Source: Archangium lansingense
GTDB taxonomy: Bacteria > Myxococcota > Myxococcia > Myxococcales > Myxococcaceae
Reading direction: 5' to 3'
Length of the DNA: 64,000 nt
Assembly: GCF_026626635.1 (NCBI RefSeq)
Contig: NZ_JAPNKA010000001.1
Location: 13,208,001-13,272,000 of the forward strand
Made by a program: the position numbers and the translations under genes. The notes below the pieces were generated by a model. The model made no database searches. It saw nothing but the letters and a program-made list of their open reading frames with translations, and was not told where the DNA came from. This document shows positions 1-7,282 of this stretch, piece after piece. Every line of letters begins with the position of its first letter. Position 1 is the stretch's first letter.

Positions 1-498
1 CCCGTGCTGGCGCAATCGCTCCGCCACCTGCTCGCGGCCAAAGAGCCGGGCGAACATCAGCGCCGTCTGCCCCACGCCGTTGGACTGATCCACCGCGCAG
101 GGCTGCTTCAGCAGCAGTTCGACGATGTCTGCGTGCCCCTTGAAGGCCGCGCCCATCAGCGCAGTGTTTCCCCTCGAGTCGCCCGAGCACGCGTCCGCTC
201 CCGCCGCCAGCAGCACCCGCACCGCCTCGGTGTGGCCGTGGTACGCCGCGAGGATGAGCGGAGAGAAGCCCCGGTCGTTCTGCACGTTCACCGGCGTCCC
301 GGCCTTCAGCAGGCCCTCCACTACTTCCACGTCCCCTTCTCTCGCGGCGGCCAGCAGGTAGCGCTCCGCGTCGCTCACGGCCAGCACTCGGCCCTCGGTG
401 GGACGGCCTCCGGAGAAGAGGTAGCCCAGCCCCAGCGCCGCAACTGCCACCAACACCAGCGCCGCGGAACCCAGCACAACCAGCACCTTGCGCAGCAT
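1..498 (-). CDS. Ankyrin-repeat membrane protein, 3' end outside window
   Basis: The protein begins MLRKVLVVLG with one N-terminal membrane segment (about residues 5-28), followed by a soluble part with at least three ankyrin repeats (about 46-76, 77-107, 110-140) and the start of a fourth. The repeats carry typical motifs such as SPLILAAYHGHTEAVRVLL and TALMGAAFKGHADIVELLL. The ATG is preceded by GGAGTGA at suitable distance. It lies 128 bp downstream of the catalase gene on the same strand. That is the arrangement of katB-ankB in Pseudomonas aeruginosa, where the membrane ankyrin protein supports full catalase activity. A similar role here is inference from context. The C-terminus is cut by the window edge. 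Confidence 0.85.
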   Translation of the reverse strand, partial: MLRKVLVVLGSAALVLVAVAALGLGYLFSGGRPTEGRVLAVSDAERYLLAAAREGDVEVVEGLLKAGTPVNVQNDRGFSPLILAAYHGHTEAVRVLLAAGADACSGDSRGNTALMGAAFKGHADIVELLLKQPCAVDQSNGVGQTALMFARLFGREQVAERLRQHG

Positions 499-547
499 CG
501 ATTCACTCCGTGAGAGCACTTCAAGGGGAAACCACAGATTGCACATG

Positions 548-572
548 TCCCCTCTCCCCTCGGGAGAGGGGA
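548..572. repeat. Short palindromic repeat between catalase and ankyrin genes
   Basis: Perfect 11-bp arms TCCCCTCTCCC and GGGAGAGGGGA are separated by ctc. There is no T-tract on either side, so it is not a convincing terminator. The same palindrome core recurs at 38448-38468, which suggests a dispersed genomic repeat. In the catalase-ankyrin transcript it would form a hairpin between the two genes and could modulate downstream expression or mRNA stability. Confidence 0.7.
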
Positions 573-626
573 AATTGACGAGGTGTCAGCGAAGGTTCTC
601 AGCGGCGATCCTTCGCGGATACTTCA

Positions 627-2156
627 CTAGCGAGAAGCCAGCGGCGCGATGGCGGCCTTGGCGTCATCCACCTTGATGCCCACCGCCTTCGCCAACTTCG
701 TGCCGTACTCCGCGTTCGCGCTGAAGAAGAAGCCCACCATGCGCGCCTTCACCCGCGCGTCGCGCACCTGGCCCAGGTCCGCCGCCAGGTTCTTCACCAG
801 CCGCTCCCGCTCCGTCGGCGACAGCGCCAGGTAGAACGCCCCCGCCTGCGAGAAATTGTCCGTCTTCTCGATGGCCGCCTGCTGCGTCGTCCCGCTCAGC
901 GGCGCGCGCGACAGCAGGTACGCCGGCGCGTCCTCGGTCTCCCGCGTGATGCTCGGCTCGTAGTTCACGTCCGACTTCGTGTTGCCGATGTTCATGCTGC
1001 CGCCCTGGTTGTTGTTGTTCACCTGGGCCCGCGCGCGATTCACCGGCAACGACTGGTAGTTGGCTCCCACCCGGTAGCGCTGCGTGTCCGCGTAGGAGAA
1101 CAGCCGGCCCTGCAGCAGCCTGTCCTCGGAGGGCTCGATGCCCGGCGGCTGCACCCCAGGCGAGAACGCCGCCTGCTCGGTCTCCTCGAAGAAGTTGTCC
1201 GGCGTCCGGTCCAGCGTGAACTTCCCGAGCTTGACGGAGGGCACCTTGTCCTCGGGCCACACCTTGGTCGCGTCCAGCGGATCGAACGTGAAGGAGTCCA
1301 GGTCCTTCGGATCCAGCACCTGCGCGCTCAGCTCCCACGACGGGAACTGCCCCTTGCCGATGGCCGTGTACAGGTCATGCGTGGCGTGCTGGAAGTCCTC
1401 GCCCTGGATGCGCGTGGCCTCCTCGGCCGTGAGCGACTTCACGCCCTGCAGCGACTTCCAGTTGAACTTGACGTAGCGCACCTCGCCCTTCGCGTTGACG
1501 AACTTGAAGGCGTGCACGCCGTGGCCGTTCATCTGCCGGTAGTTCGCCGGAATCCCCAGGTCCGAGTACACCTGCGTCAGCATGTGAGTGGACTCGGGGA
1601 AGTGGGAGAAGAAGTCGAAGAAGCGGTTGGGGTCCTGCCGGTTGGTGATGGGCGAGGGCTTCAGCGAGTGCACCATGTCCGGGAACTTGATGGCGTCGCG
1701 GATGAAGAACACCGGCAGGTTGTTGCCCACCAGGTCCCAGTTGCCCTCGTCTGTGTAGAACTTGAGCGCAAAACCGCGCGGGTCTCTCACCGTCTCCGGC
1801 GAGCCCCCCGGATGGATGACGGTGGAGAAGCGCACGAACATGGGCGTCTTCTTGCCCTTGGCCGAGAAGATGGACGCGCGCGTGAGCTGCGAGAAGTCAC
1901 CGTAGCTCTCGAAGGAGCCATAGGCCCCCACTCCCCGTGCATGCACCACGCGCTCGGGAATCCGCTCGCGATCAAAGCGCGCCAGCTTCTCGATGAGGTG
2001 GAAGTCCTCCAGGAGGATTCCGCCGCGCGGACCCGCCGTCTTCGAGCTCTGGTTGGAGCCCACGGGCGAGCCCGTATCGGTGGTGAGTGGCGGGGTGCCA
2101 GCCAGGGCTGGGGCACCCGTGAACAGCGCGGTGAGCAGCAGGGGTTTCAGGTTCAA
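627..2156 (-). CDS. katB: Secreted monofunctional haem catalase (KatB-like)
   Basis: This is a clade-type monofunctional catalase decomposing hydrogen peroxide. An N-terminal signal peptide ending near ALAG suggests export to the periplasm. Catalytic His72 lies in RVVHARGVGAYG, Asn145 in DLVGNNLPVFFIRD, and the proximal haem ligand Tyr355 in RLFSYADTQRYRVG; the 73-residue His-Asn spacing matches human catalase (75/148). Its length of 509 residues is normal for small-subunit catalases. The start codon is TTG, supported by GGAGG five bases upstream. The 3' end faces the ankyrin gene on the same strand, suggesting one operon. A GCTGTGC/GCACAGC inverted repeat (2203-2221) and four palindromes (2265-2350) lie upstream and probably carry the control. 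The symbol is given by analogy with katB; clade assignment was not tested. Confidence 0.93.
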   Translation of the reverse strand: MNLKPLLLTALFTGAPALAGTPPLTTDTGSPVGSNQSSKTAGPRGGILLEDFHLIEKLARFDRERIPERVVHARGVGAYGSFESYGDFSQLTRASIFSAKGKKTPMFVRFSTVIHPGGSPETVRDPRGFALKFYTDEGNWDLVGNNLPVFFIRDAIKFPDMVHSLKPSPITNRQDPNRFFDFFSHFPESTHMLTQVYSDLGIPANYRQMNGHGVHAFKFVNAKGEVRYVKFNWKSLQGVKSLTAEEATRIQGEDFQHATHDLYTAIGKGQFPSWELSAQVLDPKDLDSFTFDPLDATKVWPEDKVPSVKLGKFTLDRTPDNFFEETEQAAFSPGVQPPGIEPSEDRLLQGRLFSYADTQRYRVGANYQSLPVNRARAQVNNNNQGGSMNIGNTKSDVNYEPSITRETEDAPAYLLSRAPLSGTTQQAAIEKTDNFSQAGAFYLALSPTERERLVKNLAADLGQVRDARVKARMVGFFFSANAEYGTKLAKAVGIKVDDAKAAIAPLASR

Positions 2157-2264
2157 GCGAGCCTCCGTGGGGTGGGGGAAGACGGAGGCTCCTTGAGCAG
2201 TCGCTGTGCCAGGAGCACAGCACCCATAAAATCAAGGACTTATCTGAATCTGGTGGTACAGCCA

Positions 2265-2350
2265 CACCGATATCCCGGTGCTCTCACCGATAGTCCGGTG
2301 CGGCTCCACACCGAAATCCCGGTATCCCAACCTCCACCGATATTTCGGTG
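2265..2350. promoter_or_regulatory. Array of four 16-bp palindromes upstream of catalase
   Basis: Four imperfect palindromes of the form CACCG-N6-CGGTG lie at 2265-2280, 2285-2300, 2309-2324 and 2335-2350 (start-to-start 20, 24 and 26 bp). The only arm mismatch is the last base of the third copy. The array lies 109-194 bp upstream of the catalase start and just beyond the stop codon of the next gene, which points toward the catalase. The most economical reading is a multi-site operator for a dimeric regulator controlling the catalase-ankyrin operon. The regulator is not identifiable in the window. Confidence 0.65.
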
Positions 2351-2357
2351 GGGGGGG

Positions 2358-3602
2358 CTACTGGGGCGCTGACTCGACCTGGAACGTCATGCCGATCGCG
2401 CGCAGCCGCTCGACGAGCTTCATGCCCATACACGAGGCCGGGGTGAGCAGTCCTCCGCGCCGCGGCAGCTCATCCTGAGCGAGGCACAGCGCGGACTCAC
2501 CGAGCATCCACGATGTCGCGCCGTACCCCGGGTCCTGCTTCGCCCCCACGCGCGCGCGCACCCGCTCCCCAGCCGTCCCCACCCCGAGCAGCTCGATGTC
2601 GAACCACCCGCCCTCCCGCTCCTCGCGGCTCGGCCCCTCTCCAGGCGCTGGCAATAAGCGCGCGGCCAACATCCGGACGGGCGCGAACGCCACGGCTCCA
2701 GACATCACCATCCCCGCGCTCGTCATCGCGGCGCGCGCCAGGCCCGTGAAGCCCGCTCCCACGTCGACCGTCTCGTCGTAGCGGAACTCGTGTCCGTAGG
2801 CCTGGTCCAGCAGCGCGTTGCTGCGCCGCACCACCCGCGTGTTGACCGGCGCCATGAAGAACGGCGCCAGCCACCGCCCCGTCTCCGGATCCTTCCGCGG
2901 CCGGAACGAGTCCTCCGGGCCGGGCCCGCTTCGCGCTCCCTCCGGGTTCAGCGCGTACGGATCCGCGAGCACCCGGCGCACCGAGGGGTCTCCCATCCGC
3001 TCCGCCGCATGGAGCGCGCTGGCAATCGTCCCACCGCTCGCGGCGCCCTTCATCCTCAGCACCCGGTAATGCGCCTCGGCCAGCCGTCCCCCCCGCGCCA
3101 CGAGCGCCTCGTGCAGCATCAGCACCCCGAGGTCCGACGGGATGGAGTCGAAGCCGCACGAGGGGACGATGCGCGCCCCTGTCTCGACCGCGCGGGCATG
3201 GTGGGTGTCGATCATCTCCCGGACCCAGTGGGTCTCCCCCGTCAGGTCGCAGTAGTCCGTCCCCTGCTCCGCGCACGCACCGAGCAGCGCACTCCCATAG
3301 CGGGCATAGGGGCCGGCCGTGGTGCACAGCACGCGCGTGCGCCGCACGAGCCGATCCATGGCAGCACGATCCATGCTGTTGCCCACCAGCAGGGGAAGCT
3401 CCTTCGCGGAGGGCTCCAACGTGGCGAGCTCGTTGCGCACGCGCTCGAGCCTGCCGAAGCTCCGGCCGGCCAGAGCCCAGCGGAGCGAGGGGCGCTTCTT
3501 CACGAGATACTCGGCAACGAGTCGTCCCGTGAAACCCGTGGCCCCAAAGAGGATGAGGTCGAACTCCCGGGCACCGGTGCGGCCCCGATCGCTGTCTGTC
3601 AT
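2358..3602 (-). CDS. Saccharopine dehydrogenase-like NAD(P)-binding protein (trans-acting enoyl reductase type)
   Basis: The 414-residue protein begins MTDSDRG and shows a Rossmann glycine motif, LILFGATGFTGRLVAEYL, near the N-terminus. Family-typical stretches follow: LCTTAGPYARYGSALLGACA, TDYCDLTGETHWVREMI and IVPSCGFDSIPSDLGVL. This pattern matches the saccharopine-dehydrogenase-like family that includes the mycobacterial trans-acting enoyl reductases. True lysine-pathway function is unlikely because no lysine genes are nearby. The start at 3602 was chosen because sequence further upstream overlaps the divergent neighbour's coding region. It is divergent from the fatty-acid hydroxylase family gene with 48 bp between starts, so shared control and a role in lipid modification are possible. 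Confidence 0.85.
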   Translation of the reverse strand: MTDSDRGRTGAREFDLILFGATGFTGRLVAEYLVKKRPSLRWALAGRSFGRLERVRNELATLEPSAKELPLLVGNSMDRAAMDRLVRRTRVLCTTAGPYARYGSALLGACAEQGTDYCDLTGETHWVREMIDTHHARAVETGARIVPSCGFDSIPSDLGVLMLHEALVARGGRLAEAHYRVLRMKGAASGGTIASALHAAERMGDPSVRRVLADPYALNPEGARSGPGPEDSFRPRKDPETGRWLAPFFMAPVNTRVVRRSNALLDQAYGHEFRYDETVDVGAGFTGLARAAMTSAGMVMSGAVAFAPVRMLAARLLPAPGEGPSREEREGGWFDIELLGVGTAGERVRARVGAKQDPGYGATSWMLGESALCLAQDELPRRGGLLTPASCMGMKLVERLRAIGMTFQVESAPQ

Positions 3603-3650
3603 GCTGCGCAATGAATCACCGGAAGCGCTGGAGCGGAAGGAGCATCTCCC

Positions 3651-4496
3651 ATGCAGTGGGCCATCGACTGGCTGCGCACCGTGCCACTGTGGCAAGCCGC
3701 CCTCGTCTTCCTTTCCAAGAACATACTCGTGCTCCTCCTGGCAGTCGCACTGGGAGAGTGGCTGGCCCGGCGCTTCGCCCACCGCCGCGTGGCCCCCAAG
3801 GCGCCTCCACTCCAGCGAGAGGAGCTGGCGCTCGCCGCCATGTGCGCCGTGCTCAACTCGGTGGTGACCTTCGCCGGACTCCTGTTGTGGCGCGAGGGAC
3901 TCATTCGCTTCCGTCTCGATGGAGGCCCGCGCGTGCTGGTGGACGTGCTCGTGCTGGTGGGCGTGATGGACCTGGGCATGTACCTGCTGCACCGCACCGC
4001 GCACGTGCCCCTGCTCTACAGCTGGCTGCACGCGCCCCATCACCGCTACGAGCGCGCCCGGCCCCTCACCCTCTTCGTACTCAGCCCTCTGGAGGTGCTG
4101 GGCTTCGGCGCCCTGTGGCTCACCGTGTGTATGGCCTATGAGGCCTCGTGGGCCGCCATGCTGCTCTACCTCGTCTTCAACACGCTCTGGGGCGTGCTGG
4201 GACACCTGGGCGTGGAGCCCTTCCCAGATGCGTGGGTGCGCTGGCCCGGCCTGCGCGCCGTGGCCACCACCACCTTCCACGCCCGGCACCACCTGGACCA
4301 GGCCCACCACTTCGGCTTCTACACCCTCATCTGGGACAGGCTCTTCGGGACGCTCGCTCCGGACTACGAGACCTCTTTCGCCCGTTCCCAGGTCCCTCCC
4401 TTAGAGAGCCCCGGCCCGAGCAGGGAGCCTGAAGCCGCCGGACTGTCATCGACCCTGGTGCCCCAGAGCGCGGACCGGGTCAGGCCGCCTTCCTGA
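3651..4496 (+). CDS. Fatty acid hydroxylase / sterol desaturase family membrane protein
   Basis: This 281-residue membrane protein has hydrophobic segments near residues 15-37, 58-80, 95-116 and 143-185. It carries the di-iron histidine boxes of the family: HRTAH (114-118), HAPHH (127-131) and HARHH (210-214), with a further HH at 219-220. The family uses O2 at a di-iron centre to hydroxylate or desaturate lipids; the substrate cannot be read here. AAGGAG sits eight bases before the ATG. The last 17 bases overlap the 3' end of the convergent flavoprotein gene, and the C-terminal tail of about 30 residues after the last histidine box is low complexity. Divergent from the saccharopine-dehydrogenase-like gene. 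Confidence 0.88.
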   Translation: MQWAIDWLRTVPLWQAALVFLSKNILVLLLAVALGEWLARRFAHRRVAPKAPPLQREELALAAMCAVLNSVVTFAGLLLWREGLIRFRLDGGPRVLVDVLVLVGVMDLGMYLLHRTAHVPLLYSWLHAPHHRYERARPLTLFVLSPLEVLGFGALWLTVCMAYEASWAAMLLYLVFNTLWGVLGHLGVEPFPDAWVRWPGLRAVATTTFHARHHLDQAHHFGFYTLIWDRLFGTLAPDYETSFARSQVPPLESPGPSREPEAAGLSSTLVPQSADRVRPPS

Positions 4497-5886
4497 ACGC
4501 GTTCTCCTTCTTGAACCCCTGCACCAGCGGGTGACGTGGGGCCTGGCCGCTCAACTGCCGCAGCTCCTCCCGGGCGATGCCCAGGCCCCCTCCCGCCATC
4601 GCCCGCAGCCACGACTGGCCCGTCGTCTGCGCGATGAACTCGTGCATCTTGCGCGGGTCCACCAGCATGGGCGTCAGCAGGTTGGGGTCGTTGAAGTTCT
4701 CCGCGAAGGCGTTGGCCAGGAGCTGGCGCCCGCTGTGATTGTCGAAGCGCCCGTCGCTGCCGTACTGCGCAATCAGCAAGTCCCTGCCCGCCGCCGTCAT
4801 GGGCTCCAGCAGCAGGTTGTTGAAGGTGTAGGTGGCGTGGCCGTGGCGCTGGTAGAAGCGCTCGAAGGTCTCCGTCATCCACTCGGCGTCGAAGGCCCGG
4901 CCCTCGTGCGCGACGATGCACTCGACGAGGTTGCGCGCCATCTTGTTGCCGTTGTTGGCGCCCTGGCCTCCGATGGGGTCCAACGACATGGCGGTGTCTC
5001 CCAGCGCCATCACCACCCGCCCCGAGGGCAGCACGCCCACCGGCTTGCGCACGGTCGGCGCGAACTTCCCCACCAGCCACCCGTTGGGGTCCGACGCCTG
5101 CGCGTCCTTCACCCACTCGTAGTCCCAGGGAATGAGGTCGCGGATGACCTCCTTGCCAATCTCCAGCACCTGCGCGGCGCTCTTGGCGCCCTCGAAGCGG
5201 TCCATGGGGCCGCCCGGCCGAGCCTCGAAGAGGAGGTTCCAGCTCGCACCCGCGTCCTTGTGGAAGTAGGGCACCCAGAAGGCCTCGCCCGCGGGGGCCA
5301 GCAGGTTGAGCTTCACGGGCAGCATGGGGATGCCGTCGAAGCCCAGCGGCGGCCCCTTCACGCACACCATGGCCAGGTGGCGCTGGGGCTTGTCGTAGAC
5401 GCTGCGCTCGGCGTCGCGCTCGAAGAGGCGGCACAGCTCGGCGCGCCCAGCGGCCACCACCGTGAGATCGTGCGCCGCGGCAATCTCATCCAACCGCTGG
5501 AGCGTAACGGACTCGATGACTACCTTGCCGCCGCGCGCCTCCAGCGTGCGCATCCACTGGTGGCTCTGCAACCGCAGGTCGATGGCCACGAAGGGCCGGC
5601 GCAGCCGCCCGGTGAGCGTGAGCATCCGGTTGCCGAGCATCGGGCAGAAGGTGATGTGAAAGCCGTCTCCCCAAGGGGCGTCATCGACCCAGGAGTTGAG
5701 GTCCAGCTCGTACTCGAGCTGCAGCGACAGGTCGAAGCGCGTCGCGGTGCCGGTGGGCCGGCTCTCGTGCAACCACTGCTCGGGCGTCCTGTCCGAGAAG
5801 AGCGTCACCCGATAGCCCGCCTTCAGCAGCGCGTGCGCAGCCAGCAGACCCGCCTGCCCTGAACCGATGATGGCAATGCTTCGCAT
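4480..5886 (-). CDS. FAD-dependent monooxygenase, styrene/indole monooxygenase StyA-like
   Basis: The 468-residue protein opens with a dinucleotide-binding motif, IAIIGSGQAGLLAAHALL, and later has RVVMALGDTAMSLDPIGGQG, the FAD pyrophosphate-contacting GD segment followed by the P/GGQG motif of group E monooxygenases. Segments such as LNSWVDDAPWGDGFH and RHLAMVCVKG fit the StyA family, which epoxidises styrene or indole using FADH2 from a separate reductase. No StyB-type flavin reductase is nearby, so reduced flavin must come from elsewhere. The start is backed by a GGAGGGGGAGA Shine-Dalgarno stretch. The 3' end overlaps the convergent hydroxylase gene. The substrate is unknown. Confidence 0.82.
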   Translation of the reverse strand: MRSIAIIGSGQAGLLAAHALLKAGYRVTLFSDRTPEQWLHESRPTGTATRFDLSLQLEYELDLNSWVDDAPWGDGFHITFCPMLGNRMLTLTGRLRRPFVAIDLRLQSHQWMRTLEARGGKVVIESVTLQRLDEIAAAHDLTVVAAGRAELCRLFERDAERSVYDKPQRHLAMVCVKGPPLGFDGIPMLPVKLNLLAPAGEAFWVPYFHKDAGASWNLLFEARPGGPMDRFEGAKSAAQVLEIGKEVIRDLIPWDYEWVKDAQASDPNGWLVGKFAPTVRKPVGVLPSGRVVMALGDTAMSLDPIGGQGANNGNKMARNLVECIVAHEGRAFDAEWMTETFERFYQRHGHATYTFNNLLLEPMTAAGRDLLIAQYGSDGRFDNHSGRQLLANAFAENFNDPNLLTPMLVDPRKMHEFIAQTTGQSWLRAMAGGGLGIAREELRQLSGQAPRHPLVQGFKKENAFRKAA

Positions 5887-6113
5887 GTCTCCCCCTCCGT
5901 GAACGAGGATGCTTCGCTCTACGGGCAGAAACAGGCTGCAACGGCCATGCCCATCCCCGCCCGAGAACAGGGAGGCTCTAGCCGCAAAGCGTCAATGACA
6001 GGCGGGGAGTGGAAAAATCCGCTTAATGATCCAAAGAGGCCAACTCCGGACAATCTGTCTGTTTCATTCCTGACGCAGGGGGGTATGGCGCGACCCTGGA
6101 GCAGCCTCAGAAC

Positions 6114-7250
6114 TCACACCAGGGCGTCCAGTTCCTCCAGCAGCCGATCAATGTCCGCCTCGGAGTTATAGAGGTGGGGGGACACGCGGATGCTGTCGCC
6201 GCGCACGCTCACGAACACTTTGCGTGCGGCCAGCTTCGCCGCCACGTCCGGCCCGTAGCCTCCCCGCCGCTTGAGGCCCACCATGTGCCCCACCCGCTGG
6301 CTCTCGGGCGGAACCTCGAGCGTGAGCGCCCTCGCCCCCTTCGCCACCCGCTCCGTCAGCGCGCGCAACGTCTCCTGCACGTCTGCCACCCCCCACGCCA
6401 AGAGCTGCCTCAGCGCCGCCATCGCCATGGGCACCAGCACGAAGTTGCTGCGCTCGCCCACGTCAAAGCGCCTTGCCCCTGGCTGGAAGTCGTCCCGGTA
6501 GTCCACCAGCCGCGCGAAGTCCTCGCTGCCTCCGCGCATCAGCCAGTTGTGCTCAATGGGCCGGCCCTCGCGGAACCTCGGCGCCACGTAGAGGAAGCTC
6601 TGGCTGTAGGGCCCCATCAACCACTTGTAGCCCGCAGCCGCCAGGAAGTCCGGCTTCACCTCCGCCACGCTCAGCGGCAACGCCCCCAGCGACTGCGTCG
6701 CGTCCACCGCCAGTGCCGCCCCCACCTCGCGCGCCCGCTGCCCCACCCGCACCAGGTCCACCAGCCCGCCATCCGTCCAGTGGCAGTTCGGCACCGCCAC
6801 CAGCGCTGTGCGCTCGTCCAGCTCCGCCAGCACCGCGTGCGTCCAGTCCCCGTCCTCGGGCCTGCGCACCGTCACCACCTGTCCCCCCGCGCGCTCCGCC
6901 AGCTCGCGCCACGGGTACACGTTGGAGGGGAACTCCTCGGCCAGCACCAGCAGCCGCTGCCCCACGCGTACCGGAACGTTCGCCGCCGCCACCGCCAGCC
7001 CGTAGCTCGCCGAGGGCACCAGCGCCACCCCGTCCGCGTCCGCGTCCACCAGCCGCGCGAAGAGCTTCCGCAGCGCCTCCGAGTCGGTGAAGAAGTCCTC
7101 GGGCTTCAGCAGCCACGGCCTCGACTTGCGTATCACCGACTCCTTCCCAACCTCGCTCACCGCGTGCAGCTGCGGAGACATGTACGCGCAGTTGATCCAC
7201 GTGACGTCGTCGGGCAGGTCGAAGAGGTGGCGCTGGGTGGGAAGGATCAT
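6114..7250 (-). CDS. Class V PLP-dependent aminotransferase / cysteine desulfurase-like protein
   Basis: This 378-residue fold-type I PLP enzyme begins MILPTQRHLF. The Asp for the pyridine nitrogen lies in ALAVDATQSLGALPL and the Schiff-base lysine in FLAAAGYKWLMGPY. The N-terminal WINCAYMSPQ and the GGSEDF/RFDVGE segments match a subgroup of class V aminotransferases of unknown substrate, often annotated as cysteine desulfurase-like. No iron-sulfur assembly genes are near. No clear Shine-Dalgarno precedes the ATG. The start lies 32 bp after the stop codon of the histidine kinase gene, so it is probably cotranscribed from there. Reaction and substrate remain open. Confidence 0.82.
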   Translation of the reverse strand: MILPTQRHLFDLPDDVTWINCAYMSPQLHAVSEVGKESVIRKSRPWLLKPEDFFTDSEALRKLFARLVDADADGVALVPSASYGLAVAAANVPVRVGQRLLVLAEEFPSNVYPWRELAERAGGQVVTVRRPEDGDWTHAVLAELDERTALVAVPNCHWTDGGLVDLVRVGQRAREVGAALAVDATQSLGALPLSVAEVKPDFLAAAGYKWLMGPYSQSFLYVAPRFREGRPIEHNWLMRGGSEDFARLVDYRDDFQPGARRFDVGERSNFVLVPMAMAALRQLLAWGVADVQETLRALTERVAKGARALTLEVPPESQRVGHMVGLKRRGGYGPDVAAKLAARKVFVSVRGDSIRVSPHLYNSEADIDRLLEELDALV

Positions 7251-7282
7251 GGCGGCGCGAGCATAACGCGCGCGCACGCTTC

